This document shows, in pieces, positions 8,198-17,880 of a stretch of 64,000 nt of DNA. The first letter of the stretch is position 1. The number at the start of each line of letters is the position of its first letter. Made by a program: the position numbers and the translations under genes. Location: assembly GCF_014697415.1 (NCBI RefSeq), contig NZ_JACJRT010000008.1, positions 1 to 64,000 on the forward strand, read 5' to 3'. The notes beneath the pieces were generated by a model. It saw nothing but the letters and a program-made list of their open reading frames with translations, did no database searches and was not told where the DNA came from. This DNA is from Cyanobium sp. FACHB-13342. GTDB lineage: Bacteria; Cyanobacteriota; Cyanobacteriia; PCC-6307; Cyanobiaceae.

Positions 8198-11005
8198 ATG
8201 CCCAAACGCTTCCCCCGGGTGGGGCTCACCACAGCCCTCGTGGGCCTGTTTCTGCCTCTGGTGTGCGGCACCGGTCTGCTGGTGAGTGCCCTGGGGGTGC
8301 GCCGCACCGAGGAGGTGCTCTCCAGCGCCAGTGAGCAGACCCTGCAGGCCCTGGTGGGGGAGCTGCGGGCCCAGCTCGGCCGGGCCCTCGATCCCGCCAA
8401 GGCCGTGCTGGAGCTCGAGCGGATCGAAGTTCTGGCCGATGACCTCAGCTTTGACCAGCGGCTGGTCCTGTTACCCCGTTTTGCCGAGGCCCTGGCCAAC
8501 ACCCCCGCCTACGCGGCCTACCTGGTGGCGGATCGGGGCGGTCGCTTCTTTTTGGTGGCCCGGGCGCGGGGCCGCCAGGGGGTGATGGTGCCGGGCCTGC
8601 CGCCCTCTGCCGCCCTGCTCGTGCAGGGCATCGATCCCGGCCAGCGCCAGGGGCGGCGGCTGGTGTTCGACGCCGCCCTGCGTCAGCTGAGTGACCAGCA
8701 GGTGCCCTTGCCCGCTGGCTTCGTGCTCGCGAACCGCCCCTGGGTGCGCCTGGCCCAGACGGCCAAGGGCCCGGTGCTGGCGCCGGTGCACCGCTTCAGC
8801 TTCGGCGGCCAGATGGGGGTGACGCTGTCGTTGGCCACCGCCGATGGCGGGGCCGTGGGGGCCGCCCTGCCCCTCAGCAACCTGGGTGAGCTGCTGCGCC
8901 ACTACCGGATCACTCCGGGCACCCAGCTGGCGATCGTCACCCCCGGGGGCTCGGTGGTGGCCACCCCGGGCATGGCGGGCATGGGGTTGCTCAGCCAGGA
9001 GCCGCGGGGTGAGGTGGTGATGCCCACCCTGGCCCAGCTCGGCATGCCGGCCCTGGCCGCCCTCGCGCCCAGGCTGCAGGCGGCGGTGGCCCAGGCCGAT
9101 GCCGTGGAGCGAGCGCCGGGCTTCAGCCGCTTCCAGGCGGGGGGGCAGATCTGGCGCGGCGCCGTGGTGGGGCTGCCCTCCCCCCTCAAGGGCGGCAGCA
9201 CCTTCCTGTTGATGGCCCTGCCCGAGCGGGAATTGCTGGCCGACTCCCGGCGCCTGGCCCGCGATGGTGGGGCGGCCACCCTGCTGGTGCTGCTGCTCAC
9301 CGTGCCGGTGGTGGTGCTGCTGTCCCGCCGGCTCTCGGCCAGCCTGCGCCGCCTGGCCCGCCAGGCCCAGGCGATCCGGGGCTTCCAGCTCGATGGCGAG
9401 CCAGTGTCCCGGTCCCGCATCGCCGAGGTGGATGGGCTGGTGGTCACCTTCGAGGGCATGCGGGGCACAATCCGCCGCTTCCTCGACATGTCGGCCCTGC
9501 TGGCCGCCGAGGAGAACGTGGACCGGCTGCTGGAGCAGCTGCTGGAGGAATCGGTGCAGGTGAGTGGCGCCCGCGGCGGCACCTTGGTGGTGCCCCCGGA
9601 CCGGCGCCTGGTGCAGGGCGAGGTGGAGGCCGGGCCCGGGGATGGCGCCGCCGACGGCCTGGCCCTGCCCCTGCTGAGCCGCCGGGGCGAGAGCCTCGGC
9701 GAGCTGGTGTTGCACTTTGCGGGGCCGCCCGAGCCGGCCCGGGTGGCCTTCTGCCGGGCCCTCTCCGGCAACGCGGCGGTAGCCCTGGAAACCCGCAGCC
9801 TGATTGCGGCCCAGAAGGCCCTGTTTGAGGCCTTCATCCAGTTGATCGCCGATGCGATCGACGCCAAGAGCCCCTACACCGGCGGCCACTGCGCCCGGGT
9901 GCCGGAGCTGGCCAAGCTGCTGGCCACCGCCGCCTGTGAGGCCCGCAGCGGCCCCTACGCCGGCTTTGCCCTTTCGGAGCAGGACTGGGAGGCCCTGCAC
10001 CTGGCCTCCTGGCTGCACGACTGCGGCAAGGTGACCACGCCGGAATACGTGGTCGACAAGGCCACCAAGCTCGAAACCCTGCACGACCGCATCCACGAGG
10101 TGCGGATGCGCTTCGAGCTGCTCAAGGCCACGGCCGAAACCGACACCTGGCGGGCCATCGCCGCCGGTGGGGATCGGCAGGCCCTGCAAGCCGAGCTGGA
10201 GCGGCTCTGGGCCGAGCTCGATGCCGACTTCGCCTTCGTGGCCGAATGCAACCTGGGCGGCGAGTTCATGGCCCCGGAGCGCATCGAGCGGCTCCAGGCC
10301 ATCGCCGCGCGCCGCTGGCGCCGCACCCTCGACGACCGGGCCGGCGTGAGCGCCGAGGAGCTGCGCCGGCGCCAGCGTCAGCCCCAGCCGCCCCTGCCGG
10401 TGTGGGAGCCCCTGCTGGCCGACCAACCCCACCACCGCATCGAGCGCCTGCCCCAGCAGCGCCTGCCCAAGGACAACCCCTGGGGCATCACCATGGCCGA
10501 GCCGGAGTTGCTCTACGACCGCGGCGAGCTGCACAACCTGGCGATCAGCCGCGGCACCCTCAATGCCGAGGAGCGCTACAAGATCAACGAGCACATCATC
10601 CAGACGATCCGGATGTTGGCGGCCCTGCCCTTCCCGGCCCACCTCGCGGCCGTGCCCGAGATCGCCGGGGGGCACCACGAAACCACCGACGGCCGGGGCT
10701 ACCCCCGCGGCCTCACGGCTGGGCAGATGAGCCCCCTGGCCCGGATGATGGCCATCGCCGACGTGTTCGAGGCCCTCACCGCCGCCGACCGGCCCTACAA
10801 GAGCGGCAAGCCCCTGTCGGTGGCTCTCGACATCCTGGTGACGATGGCCGCCGAGCGGCACCTCGATCGGGAGCTGCTGGAGCTGTTCCTTGAGGCCGGC
10901 GTCTGGCGCACCTATGCCGAGCGCTTCCTGGCCCCCGAGCAGCGCGACGGGGTGGATCTGGCGGCCCTGCTCGAGCGGCTGCGGGCCCCTCGGGGTGCCG
11001 CATAG
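8198..11005 (+). CDS. Membrane-bound HD-GYP phosphohydrolase with sensor region
   Basis: 935 residues from the ATG at 8198; an upstream in-frame ATG at 8135 would add 21 residues but removes the clean N-terminal signal anchor. Order: TM1 about 8-28, a long periplasmic sensor region, TM2 about 357-380, a HAMP-like linker, a short GAF-like segment, then the HD-GYP domain. The metal-binding HD lies at about 607-608 (LHDCGK), and [11 protein letters not shown] at about 826-836 completes the GYP signature. HD-GYP enzymes hydrolyse cyclic di-GMP. About 218 residues separate the two motifs, so an insertion interrupts the catalytic domain. It stands alone between chlH and dapB. Confidence 0.85.
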   Translation: MPKRFPRVGLTTALVGLFLPLVCGTGLLVSALGVRRTEEVLSSASEQTLQALVGELRAQLGRALDPAKAVLELERIEVLADDLSFDQRLVLLPRFAEALANTPAYAAYLVADRGGRFFLVARARGRQGVMVPGLPPSAALLVQGIDPGQRQGRRLVFDAALRQLSDQQVPLPAGFVLANRPWVRLAQTAKGPVLAPVHRFSFGGQMGVTLSLATADGGAVGAALPLSNLGELLRHYRITPGTQLAIVTPGGSVVATPGMAGMGLLSQEPRGEVVMPTLAQLGMPALAALAPRLQAAVAQADAVERAPGFSRFQAGGQIWRGAVVGLPSPLKGGSTFLLMALPERELLADSRRLARDGGAATLLVLLLTVPVVVLLSRRLSASLRRLARQAQAIRGFQLDGEPVSRSRIAEVDGLVVTFEGMRGTIRRFLDMSALLAAEENVDRLLEQLLEESVQVSGARGGTLVVPPDRRLVQGEVEAGPGDGAADGLALPLLSRRGESLGELVLHFAGPPEPARVAFCRALSGNAAVALETRSLIAAQKALFEAFIQLIADAIDAKSPYTGGHCARVPELAKLLATAACEARSGPYAGFALSEQDWEALHLASWLHDCGKVTTPEYVVDKATKLETLHDRIHEVRMRFELLKATAETDTWRAIAAGGDRQALQAELERLWAELDADFAFVAECNLGGEFMAPERIERLQAIAARRWRRTLDDRAGVSAEELRRRQRQPQPPLPVWEPLLADQPHHRIERLPQQRLPKDNPWGITMAEPELLYDRGELHNLAISRGTLNAEERYKINEHIIQTIRMLAALPFPAHLAAVPEIAGGHHETTDGRGYPRGLTAGQMSPLARMMAIADVFEALTAADRPYKSGKPLSVALDILVTMAAERHLDRELLELFLEAGVWRTYAERFLAPEQRDGVDLAALLERLRAPRGAA

Positions 11006-11034
11006 GCTCGCCCCAGACGCGTTTCGCCTCCGCC

Positions 11035-11883
11035 ATGGCCCCTGATTCCGCCGCCTCCACGCCGATCCCCGTTGTGGTGGCCGGAGCCCTGGGCCGCATG
11101 GGGGCCGAGGTGGTGAAGGCGGTGGGCGCCGCGGCGGACTGCACCCTGGTGGCCGCCATCGACACCACTCCCGGCAAGGAGGGGGCCGATGTGGGCCTAG
11201 AGCTCGGCCTCGGTGAGTTGGAGGTAGCGATCACCGCCGATTTCGAGGGGGCCCTCTGCCAGGCCAGCCAGGCCGCCCGCCAGGGGGGAGCTGCGGTGCT
11301 GGTGGATTTCACCCACCCCTCGGTGGTCTACGAGCACACCCGCGCCGCCATCGCCTACGGCGTGCATCCGGTGATCGGCACCACCGGCCTGTCGCCCGCC
11401 CAGCTGGCCGATCTGGCGGCCTTTGCCGACAAGGCCTCGGTGGGCGGGGCGGTGATTCCCAACTTCTCGGTGGGCATGGTGCTGCTGCAGCAGGCCGCCG
11501 CCGCCGCCGCCCGCTTCTACGACTGCGCCGAGCTCACCGAGCTGCACCACAACCGCAAGGCCGATGCCCCCAGCGGCACCTGCATCAAGACCGCCGAGCT
11601 GATGGAGGAGCTGGGCAAGGCCTTCAACCCCCAGCAGGTGGAGGAGCACGAAACCCTCGCCGGCTGCCGCGGCGGCCAGCGCGAGAGCGGCCTGCGCCTC
11701 CACTCGATTCGCCTGCCGGGGCTGGTGGCCCACCAGGAGGTGATGTTCGGCGCCCCAGGGGAGACCTACACCCTGCGCCACGACACGATCGACCGCTCCG
11801 CCTACATGCCTGGCGTGCTGCTCACCGTGCGTAAGGTGCGCCAGCTGGGCGGCCTGGTGTACGGCCTGGAGCGGTTGCTCTGA
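11035..11883 (+). CDS. dapB: 4-hydroxy-tetrahydrodipicolinate reductase
   Basis: A 282-residue NAD(P)H-dependent enzyme of the diaminopimelate/lysine pathway, cytoplasmic, giving tetrahydrodipicolinate for lysine and peptidoglycan. The N-terminal nucleotide-binding loop is GALGRMG, and the catalytic and substrate motif [14 protein letters not shown] is intact, with His/His/Lys and the ligand-binding Gly-Thr. Length is normal for cyanobacteria. It starts 30 bases after the HD-GYP gene and is followed by a conserved membrane-protein gene on the same strand. Confidence 0.96.
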   Translation: MAPDSAASTPIPVVVAGALGRMGAEVVKAVGAAADCTLVAAIDTTPGKEGADVGLELGLGELEVAITADFEGALCQASQAARQGGAAVLVDFTHPSVVYEHTRAAIAYGVHPVIGTTGLSPAQLADLAAFADKASVGGAVIPNFSVGMVLLQQAAAAAARFYDCAELTELHHNRKADAPSGTCIKTAELMEELGKAFNPQQVEEHETLAGCRGGQRESGLRLHSIRLPGLVAHQEVMFGAPGETYTLRHDTIDRSAYMPGVLLTVRKVRQLGGLVYGLERLL

Positions 11884-11909
11884 GCCTGGCCTGCGCACAC
11901 ACTGGCGCC

Positions 11910-12557
11910 ATGCTGATTCCACTTCGCCCCGGTGAGCTGCCGCGCCTGATTCCCGCGGTGGCCACCGGCCCCCAGTTCAACGCCTGCACCGGCAATCCCC
12001 GCAAGGTGCTGCAGCGGGTGCTGATCTCGGTGATCGGCGCCGTGATCACCCTGCTGATCAGCCAGACCCTGCTGTTCTCCAGCCAGTTCGGGCCCGTGTT
12101 CCTGGTGGTGGGTGTGGTGTTTGCCCTCTACCTGCTCTGGGGCCCAATCCTGGAGGCGGGCCAGAAGAATGCCACCCTGCGCCGCTACCCGGCGGCGGCC
12201 CTGTTTGAGGGGGAGATCGCCGACCTCTACACCCGCGAGATCGTGGAGGAGCGCCGCGAACAGGCCAACAACAGCGGCCGGCTGGAGCTGGTGGAAAACC
12301 GCCGCACCTGGCTCACCCTGGAGCTCGAGGACGAGGAGGGCTACTTGGGCAAGGTGCGCTTCCCCTTTGAGAAGAAACACCAGCAGATCCGGGCCGGCAT
12401 GGTGGTGCGGGTGCTGGTGCTCAGCGAGCGCAACGACTTCTCCCGGATCGGGGCGATCAGCGATGCCTGGTTGCCCCAACTGAAGCTGTGGGTGGGGGAG
12501 TACCCCTTCTTGCTGCGGCCAGCCTTTGAGGAGCTCTGCCTGAAGCGGTTTCGCTGA
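11910..12557 (+). CDS. Conserved cyanobacterial membrane protein
   Basis: 215 residues. Two hydrophobic segments at about 34-54 and 61-79 (LISVIGAVITLLI, VFLVVGVVFALYLLWG) are followed by a charged, beta-rich soluble region. It belongs to a family common in cyanobacteria that is sometimes labelled phosphate ABC transporter permease; I see no permease features, so that name is not supported. Function is unknown. It lies 27 bases after dapB. Confidence 0.7.
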   Translation: MLIPLRPGELPRLIPAVATGPQFNACTGNPRKVLQRVLISVIGAVITLLISQTLLFSSQFGPVFLVVGVVFALYLLWGPILEAGQKNATLRRYPAAALFEGEIADLYTREIVEERREQANNSGRLELVENRRTWLTLELEDEEGYLGKVRFPFEKKHQQIRAGMVVRVLVLSERNDFSRIGAISDAWLPQLKLWVGEYPFLLRPAFEELCLKRFR

Positions 12558-12670
12558 GCCGGGGAGTCGCTGTCCGCCTGTTGTGTCTGCACTTTGTACA
12601 GGCTGTACAGAGCTCAGCAGGCCCGCCGTCGCCGCTGCTGCCCGCCCAGCCCCGGACCAAAACCTCCCGA

Positions 12671-12702
12671 TTGCGTTACAAGCTGCAATATTGCGTTACA
12701 CT
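12671..12702 (+). promoter_or_regulatory. HLR1-like direct repeats upstream of hli
   Basis: TTGCGTTACA occurs at 12671 and again at 12691, exactly 20 bases apart. Read as 8-mers with 2-base spacers the block is GTTACAAG, GCAATATT, GTTACACT. The RpaB target HLR1 is direct (G/T)TTACA(A/T)(A/T) repeats with 2-base spacing and controls high-light genes, including hli genes. Here the outer copies fit well and the middle one is degenerate. The block ends about 29 bases before the hli start. Confidence 0.5.
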
Positions 12703-12730
12703 TCGCACATCACCCCGTACCCAGGTCCCC

Positions 12731-12985
12731 ATGCCCCAAGTCACCGCCGCTGAAGCCGCCACCATTCGCGGCGCCACCGTCACTACCGAAGACGGCGGCC
12801 GTCTCAACGCCTTCGCCACCGAGCCCCGCATGGAAGTGGTGTCCACCGAGAGCGGCTGGGGCTTCCACGAGCGCGCCGAGAAGCTCAACGGCCGCATGGC
12901 CATGCTCGGCTTCATTGCCCTGTTGGCCACCGAGTTCGCCCTGGGCGGTGAGTCCTTCACCCGCGGCCTGCTCGGCATCGGTTGA
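12731..12985 (+). CDS. hli: High-light-inducible chlorophyll a/b-binding-like protein (HLIP)
   Basis: 84 residues from the ATG at 12731; the frame continues upstream but the conserved family start and spacing favour this ATG. The chlorophyll-binding helix signature ERAEKLNGRMAMLGF is intact, including the Glu-Asn pair and GRMAM, and leads into one membrane helix ending before GGESFTRG. HLIPs sit in the thylakoid membrane, bind chlorophyll and carotenoid, and protect photosystem assembly under light stress. A strong terminator follows and putative RpaB repeats precede the gene, so it is probably a single-gene unit. Confidence 0.93.
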   Translation: MPQVTAAEAATIRGATVTTEDGGRLNAFATEPRMEVVSTESGWGFHERAEKLNGRMAMLGFIALLATEFALGGESFTRGLLGIG

Positions 12986-13050
12986 GCCCGAGTGCCCCTG
13001 GTTTCTGCTGGCTGACTGAGCGCCATCTGCTGAGCCACTCCTGAAGCACG

Positions 13051-13078
13051 CCGCAGCAGACTTGCTGCGGCTTTTTTG
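13051..13078 (+). terminator. Rho-independent terminator after hli
   Basis: CCGCAGCA, a GACT loop and TGCTGCGG form a perfect 8-bp stem, followed by CTTTTTTG. It isolates hli from the downstream monooxygenase gene. Confidence 0.93.
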
Positions 13079-13120
13079 TGCCCGCTCCGCCGGGTAGCCT
13101 CCCCGCCCCCTGCCCCCGCG

Positions 13121-14290
13121 ATGGTCGAGTCCAATCCGGTCCTTCGGGCCCAGGTGAACGGGGCGGGACCCACCGGTGCCCTGGCGGCCCTGGCCCTGGC
13201 TGAGGCCGGCTGGCAGGTGGAGATCCACGATCCCCTGCCCGCCGCCACCCTGCTGGAGCGCAGCCGCGCCTACGCCTTCAGCCACTCCAGCCAGCGCCTC
13301 CTGACCACCCTGGGTGTTTGGGAGCCGCTCCAGCAGGCGATGGTGCCCTTCCGCTCACTGCAGCTCCTGGATCTGGCCATTGGCCAGCAGGTGCCCTTCG
13401 GCCTGGCCGACCTGGGCCCCCGGCTGGCGGCCGCCCCCGGCGCCGCCGTGGGCTGGGTGGCCCAGCACCGCCCCCTGATGACGGTGCTGCTGGAGCGCCT
13501 CGCCGCCCACCCCGCCATCCGCCTGGCGTTGGGGACGCCATCCTTGTCCGCCGCGGGCTCGGCCCCAGCCGATCTGATCGTGGCCGCCGATGGGCCCCAC
13601 TCCCCCACCCGCTCGGCCCTGGGCATCGGGGCCCTGCAGTGGGCCTACCGCCAGAACTGCCTCACGGCCCTGGTGCAGCTGCGGGGCTCCGCCGACGACC
13701 AGGCCTGGGAGCTGTTCCGCCCGGAGGGCCCCTTTGCCATCCTGCCTTTGGGGGAGGGCCTGTTCCAGTTGGTCTGGAGCGCTCCGGCTCCCCGCTGCCG
13801 CCAGCTGGAGAGCCTGGGGGACGCGGCCTTCCTCGATGCCCTTGCCGGCGCCCTGCCGGATCGCTTCCAGCCCGATGCCCTGCTCGACGACCCGCGCGCC
13901 TTTCCGGTGAGCCTGCTGCTGGCCCACCGCCTGCACCGGGGAACCACCGTGCTGGTGGGGGAGAGCGGCCACCGCTGCCACCCGGTTGGCGGCCAGGGGC
14001 TCAACCTCTGCTGGCGCGATGTGGCCCAGCTGCATCGCCTGGCCCGCCGGGTGCGGGCCGGTGGGCTGGCAGTGGAGCGGCTGCCGGCGGCCTATGGCTT
14101 GCGTCGCTGGCCCGATCTGCTGCTCACCTTGGTGGCCACCGATCTGCTGGTGCGGCTGTTCTCCAACCGCTCCCCCCTGCTGCTGCCCCTGCGCCGCCTG
14201 GCCCTGCTGCTGCTGGCCCGCCTGGCCCCCCTGAGGCGGCTGAGCCTGGCGGCCATGACCCAGGGACCTTGCCAGCTGCTGCGGCCCTGA
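13121..14290 (+). CDS. FAD-dependent monooxygenase, UbiH/VisC-like
   Basis: 389 residues from the ATG at 13121; an upstream GTG at 13076 would start inside the hli terminator. The N-terminal dinucleotide-binding motif GAGPTGALAALALAEAG lies at residues 14-30. A second FAD motif near the end reads HPVGGQGLNLCWRD. The usual GD before it is GESGHRCHP, still compatible with binding. These flavoproteins hydroxylate aromatic rings, often in quinone synthesis, but the substrate here is unknown. A hydrophobic C-terminal helix may associate with the membrane. Confidence 0.82.
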   Translation: MVESNPVLRAQVNGAGPTGALAALALAEAGWQVEIHDPLPAATLLERSRAYAFSHSSQRLLTTLGVWEPLQQAMVPFRSLQLLDLAIGQQVPFGLADLGPRLAAAPGAAVGWVAQHRPLMTVLLERLAAHPAIRLALGTPSLSAAGSAPADLIVAADGPHSPTRSALGIGALQWAYRQNCLTALVQLRGSADDQAWELFRPEGPFAILPLGEGLFQLVWSAPAPRCRQLESLGDAAFLDALAGALPDRFQPDALLDDPRAFPVSLLLAHRLHRGTTVLVGESGHRCHPVGGQGLNLCWRDVAQLHRLARRVRAGGLAVERLPAAYGLRRWPDLLLTLVATDLLVRLFSNRSPLLLPLRRLALLLLARLAPLRRLSLAAMTQGPCQLLRP

Positions 14291-14333
14291 TCAGCATGGC
14301 GATTCCGGAGGTCTTCACCCCGCAGCGCTGCCC

Positions 14334-14555
14334 ATGGTGATCAGCACCGCCAGCCAACCGCCCCCCTCCCAGGCCTTGCTGCGGCTGCTGCGCCATCAGT
14401 TCGGCCTCAGCGAGAGCGCCCTGGCCCTGGGCCTGCGCCAGGCCCAGCAGGAGCAGGCCCCCCTGCCGGTGGTGCTCTGGCGCTTCGGCCTGATCAATTT
14501 GGAGCAGTTCGACGCCCTGCTCACCTGGCAGGACACCGGTGGGGATCAGGCGTAG
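14334..14555 (+). CDS. DUF2949 family small protein
   Basis: 73 residues, with [20 protein letters not shown] matching the cyanobacterial DUF2949 pattern (a helical pair around a W-x-x-G-L core). Function is unknown. Its last 10 bases overlap the convergent apt gene, so transcription of the two probably interferes or shares a termination zone. Confidence 0.7.
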   Translation: MVISTASQPPPSQALLRLLRHQFGLSESALALGLRQAQQEQAPLPVVLWRFGLINLEQFDALLTWQDTGGDQA

Positions 14556-15070
14556 ATGATCAGCGACTCCACGGGCTGGTGGTCGGGCAGTTTGCGGCGC
14601 CCCTCCAGGGCCGCGAGCTCGGCCACGAAGCCAAAGCCACACAGCTGGCCGCCGGCGGCCGCCACCAGCTCCGCGCAGGCGGCGGCGGTGCCCCCGGTAG
14701 CCAGCAGGTCGTCAATGATCAGCACCTTGGAGCCGTCGGCCAGGGCATCGCTGGCAATTTCCAGGCGGTCGCTGCCGTATTCCAGGGCGTAGTCCACCCC
14801 GGTCACCGCGCCGGGCAGCTTGCCGGGCTTGCGCACCGGCACAAAGCCCAGCCGCACCGCCGTGGCGAGGGCCGTGCCCACGATGAAGCCCCGCGACTCG
14901 ATGCCCACGATCAGGTCGGGCTGCAGCCGCTCACACACGGCCGACAGCTGACGGATCACTTCCTGCCAGCCCTCGGGGTCGCGCATCAGCGGCGTGAGGT
15001 CGCGAAACAGGATGCCGGGCTTGGGAAAATCGGGCACATCCCGCACGAATTCCCGCAGGTCTGGGGCCAT
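14546..15070 (-). CDS. apt: Adenine phosphoribosyltransferase
   Basis: 174 residues from the ATG at 15070; a GTG at 15091 would add 7 residues. It makes AMP from adenine and PRPP (purine salvage, cytoplasm). The PRPP loop [13 protein letters not shown] is intact, as is the N-terminal [14 protein letters not shown] signature. It is divergent from the DUF3038 gene, with about 41 bases between starts. Confidence 0.96.
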   Translation of the reverse strand: MAPDLREFVRDVPDFPKPGILFRDLTPLMRDPEGWQEVIRQLSAVCERLQPDLIVGIESRGFIVGTALATAVRLGFVPVRKPGKLPGAVTGVDYALEYGSDRLEIASDALADGSKVLIIDDLLATGGTAAACAELVAAAGGQLCGFGFVAELAALEGRRKLPDHQPVESLIIYA

Positions 15071-15111
15071 GGGCGTGACGGTGGGGTGCACTTGCTGGCA
15101 TCATCGCAGCC

Positions 15112-15654
15112 ATGCCCCAGGACCCAACCGCGCCTGAATCCAGCGCCCCCCTCCCCCGCCGCGGCCTGGAACGGCTTGATCTGCTGCTGCTGAGCGCTGA
15201 AGCCCTCGACCTCAATGGGGGGGAGGCGATGGTGTGGATGAGCGAGCAGATGGGCTTCACCAGCCTCTTTCCCAACCGGGTGGAGCTGTGGAAGCGCCGT
15301 TGCACCAATCCCCTGCGCCGTACCACCCGCCGCGAAGCCCTGGCGCCGGCGGAAACCGACGCCCTGATCCGCATCCTTTGCGCCCTGGCCGACCGCCTCT
15401 ACCCCCTGCTGCGGGGGCTGCTCACCAGCGCCGAGCCCCCCGAGGTGCTCAGCCAGCGCTGGGCCCTGTTCCGGGGGCGGCTCACCGATCTGATCCGGGC
15501 GCGCATGAACCCCCGCCGCGGCGGGGTGCAGCAGTTGCTGGATCCGGAATCGGGCGCCCGCCAGGCCCGCCTGCTGATCCAGGCCTTGGCCCTCGGTGCC
15601 GGTGTGGGCGGCTTCGAGCGCCTGCGGGCCAGCCTCCTCGACGCCCAACCCTGA
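15112..15654 (+). CDS. DUF3038 family protein
   Basis: 180 residues, mostly helical and Leu/Arg-rich, with the LDLLLLSAEALDLNGGEAM region that I associate with cyanobacterial DUF3038. Function is unknown. It is followed after 13 bases by a DUF4335 gene; the two families are commonly neighbours in cyanobacteria, which suggests a shared role. Confidence 0.75.
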   Translation: MPQDPTAPESSAPLPRRGLERLDLLLLSAEALDLNGGEAMVWMSEQMGFTSLFPNRVELWKRRCTNPLRRTTRREALAPAETDALIRILCALADRLYPLLRGLLTSAEPPEVLSQRWALFRGRLTDLIRARMNPRRGGVQQLLDPESGARQARLLIQALALGAGVGGFERLRASLLDAQP

Positions 15655-15667
15655 ACCGGCCCACCCC

Positions 15668-16288
15668 ATGAAGCAGACCCTCCAATACGACCAACTCAGC
15701 TGTCGCCTCAAGGTCGAGGGTCTGCCGGACGTGTCCGTGGGCCAGAGCGGTGACGCCCTTGGCATCATCACCGGCTGGAGCCTGCAGTGGGCCGGCCGTC
15801 CCGAGCTGGAGGGCCGCAAGGAGCACCTGCTGGCCCTGATGCAGGTGGTGCTGCCCTATGCCCGCTATCTGATCAGCGGCGTGCCCCGGCGCTTCGGCGC
15901 CGAGCCCCAGCCGGTGGAGATCGCCCCCAATCCCCAGGGCGGTCACACCCTGCTGCTGCGCAGCAGCCAGCCCGACACCCCGCCGCTGCAGCTCGCCCTC
16001 GACGATGCCGAGCTGGCCGATCTGGTGCGGGTGCTCGACCAGCTGCGCCTCGACCCGCGGCTGCAGCTGCCCCTCGAGCTGCCCCAGCCCCAGCCGCTCC
16101 GGGCCAGGGACCTGCTCGAGCGCCGGCCCCTGGTCCAGCGCCTGGCGGCCCCGGTGGGCGGACTGCTGGCCGTGGTGGTGGCCTCCGGCTTGGGGCTGCT
16201 CATTCCCGAACCGAAGCCTGGGGCTGGCCCCGCCACCCGGCCGGCGGCCACCCAGCCTGCCGCCACCCCGCCGGCGCCCGCCCCTTGA
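15668..16288 (+). CDS. DUF4335 family protein
   Basis: 206 residues from the ATG at 15668, just after the DUF3038 stop. The N-terminal half is a beta-rich soluble domain (LQYDQLSCRLKVEGLPDVS; ILTGW-like IITGWSLQW). A hydrophobic helix at about 162-180 (PVGGLLAVVVASGLGLLIP) is followed by a Pro/Ala-rich tail. This layout fits a C-terminally anchored cyanobacterial DUF4335 protein. Function is unknown; it is probably co-transcribed with the DUF3038 gene. Confidence 0.72.
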   Translation: MKQTLQYDQLSCRLKVEGLPDVSVGQSGDALGIITGWSLQWAGRPELEGRKEHLLALMQVVLPYARYLISGVPRRFGAEPQPVEIAPNPQGGHTLLLRSSQPDTPPLQLALDDAELADLVRVLDQLRLDPRLQLPLELPQPQPLRARDLLERRPLVQRLAAPVGGLLAVVVASGLGLLIPEPKPGAGPATRPAATQPAATPPAPAP

Positions 16289-16332
16289 CGTCGACGGTCC
16301 GCTGGTCACACTGAGCGGGAGTCGATAGGGCC

Positions 16333-16581
16333 ATGGCCACGATGACCTGGTCGGAACTGCGCATCCGGGTGGCGAGGATCGGGGCTGCCCTTGGCGTGGT
16401 GGTGCGCAGCGATCCGGAGGTCTGCGGGCTCAGTGGCGACAACTTTCGCCTCTCCCTCCACCATGGCGGCCAGGGGGATTGCACCGTCGCCGATCTCTCC
16501 CTGATCGACTGCCCCAACGAACTGGTGTTGATGGAGTTCGAGCGTTGGATGCGTGGTGCGGGCTACGCCCTCGAGGTATGA
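16333..16581 (+). CDS. Hypothetical protein
   Basis: 82 residues, soluble, with no recognised domain. The stop overlaps the start of the next gene (ATGA at 16578-16581), indicating translational coupling, and the context is a same-strand run of conserved cyanobacterial unknowns. It ends with an acidic/aromatic stretch (LVLMEFERWMRGAGYALEV). Confidence 0.6.
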   Translation: MATMTWSELRIRVARIGAALGVVVRSDPEVCGLSGDNFRLSLHHGGQGDCTVADLSLIDCPNELVLMEFERWMRGAGYALEV

Positions 16582-16943
16582 CCTCGCCCCGCCGTCGCGC
16601 CCTGCAGCTGCCCACCCCCGGGGATGCCAACCGGCGGGTGTTCCGTCGCAAACGGCGGCCGGCCCGCTGGCGCCAGGCCGGCATTGCCCTGCTGCTGGGG
16701 GCCGCCGGGGTGCTCCTGCTGCTGGGCCTGCTGCAGCTGCCGGATCGGTTTGACACCTTCCTGATGCTGAGCACGGCCCTGGCCAACCTGATCGGTGGGG
16801 TGCAGCAGGCGCTTTTGGGGGTGCTGCAGCTGCTGGCCGTGGTGCTGGTGGTGCTGGCCGTGATCCTGGCCCTGGGGTTGGTGGTGACGGGGCTGATCCG
16901 GCTGGTGCGCGCCCTCTGGCCCCAGCCCTCCCGTCCCCGCTGA
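16578..16943 (+). CDS. Hypothetical two-helix membrane protein
   Basis: 121 residues from the ATG at 16578; longer upstream extensions would overlap the coupled gene before it. A very basic N-terminus (RRRALQL, RRVFRRKRRPARWRQ) is followed by two long hydrophobic segments at about 35-55 and 74-108. The basic N-terminus should stay in the cytoplasm. No family was recognised. It is coupled by an ATGA overlap to the 82-residue gene and ends 19 bases before ppk2. Confidence 0.6.
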   Translation: MTSPRRRALQLPTPGDANRRVFRRKRRPARWRQAGIALLLGAAGVLLLLGLLQLPDRFDTFLMLSTALANLIGGVQQALLGVLQLLAVVLVVLAVILALGLVVTGLIRLVRALWPQPSRPR

Positions 16944-16962
16944 GGCGCGGCCGCCGCACACC

Positions 16963-17877
16963 ATGGGCAAGTCCAAAAAGCACGACCAGCCCCCCGCCGC
17001 GCCCCGTCCTCCCCATTTCGGGCCGCTGAGCGATCGCTACTACCCGTCGGCCCTGCTCGATGATCTGGCCGCCGAGGCCCGGTCGGCGCCCAATGGCGGC
17101 CGGCTTGACCGCAAGCTCTACGAAAGGGAGCTCACCCGCCTCCAGGTGGAACTGGTCAAGATGCAGTACTGGGTAAAGGCGTCGGGGTTCCGCCTGATTG
17201 TGTTGTTCGAGGGCCGTGATGCCGCCGGCAAGGGCGGCACGATCAAACGGATCACCGAACCCCTCAATCCGCGGGGCTGCCGGGTGGTGGCCCTGGGCAC
17301 CCCCTCCGACCAGCAGAAGACCCAGTGGTATTTCCAGCGCTACGTCGAGCACTTCCCCGCTGCCGGGGAGATCGTGGTGTTCGATCGCAGTTGGTACAAC
17401 CGGGCCGGGGTGGAGTCGGTGATGGGCTTTTGCACCGCCGACCAGTTGGAGGAATTCCTGCAGAGCTGTCCGGAGTTTGAGCGGATGCTGGTGCGCTCCG
17501 GAGTCGTGCTGCTCAAGTATTGGTTTTCCGTGAGCGATGAGGAGCAGGAATCCCGCTTCCAGGCCCGTATCGACGATCCCGCCCGCCGCTGGAAGCTAAG
17601 CCCGATGGATCTGGAAGCCCGCAGCAAGTGGGAGAGCTTTTCCCGGGCCAAGGATGTGATGTTCTCCCGCACCAACATTCCGGAAGCCCCCTGGTTCACG
17701 GTGGAGGCCGACGACAAGCGCCGCGCCCGGCTCAACTGCATCCAGCACCTGCTCAGCAAGATCCCCTACGAGGACATGACCCCGCCGGCGATCAAACTGC
17801 CGCCCCGCAAACCGGCCCAACACACCCAGCGGCCGCCGCGCAACGAGCAGTTCTTTGTGCCCAACCACTATCCCTAG
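16963..17877 (+). CDS. ppk2: Polyphosphate kinase 2
   Basis: 304 residues, the one-domain PPK2 size. The Walker A loop GRDAAGKGGTIKR, the lid/Walker B region VVFDRSWYNRAGVE and the later SPMDLEARSKWESFSRAKD block are all intact. The family transfers phosphate between polyphosphate and nucleotides, generally running from polyphosphate to nucleoside diphosphate or monophosphate; the preferred nucleotide cannot be read from sequence by eye. It is cytoplasmic and likely links polyphosphate stores to nucleotide supply. Confidence 0.95.
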   Translation: MGKSKKHDQPPAAPRPPHFGPLSDRYYPSALLDDLAAEARSAPNGGRLDRKLYERELTRLQVELVKMQYWVKASGFRLIVLFEGRDAAGKGGTIKRITEPLNPRGCRVVALGTPSDQQKTQWYFQRYVEHFPAAGEIVVFDRSWYNRAGVESVMGFCTADQLEEFLQSCPEFERMLVRSGVVLLKYWFSVSDEEQESRFQARIDDPARRWKLSPMDLEARSKWESFSRAKDVMFSRTNIPEAPWFTVEADDKRRARLNCIQHLLSKIPYEDMTPPAIKLPPRKPAQHTQRPPRNEQFFVPNHYP

Positions 17878-17880
17878 CGC

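Noticed and set aside
8471-10861. 796-residue open frame on the minus strand opposite the HD-GYP gene
   Set aside because: Low-complexity Gly/Gln/His antisense shadow; the HD and GYP motifs are on the plus strand.
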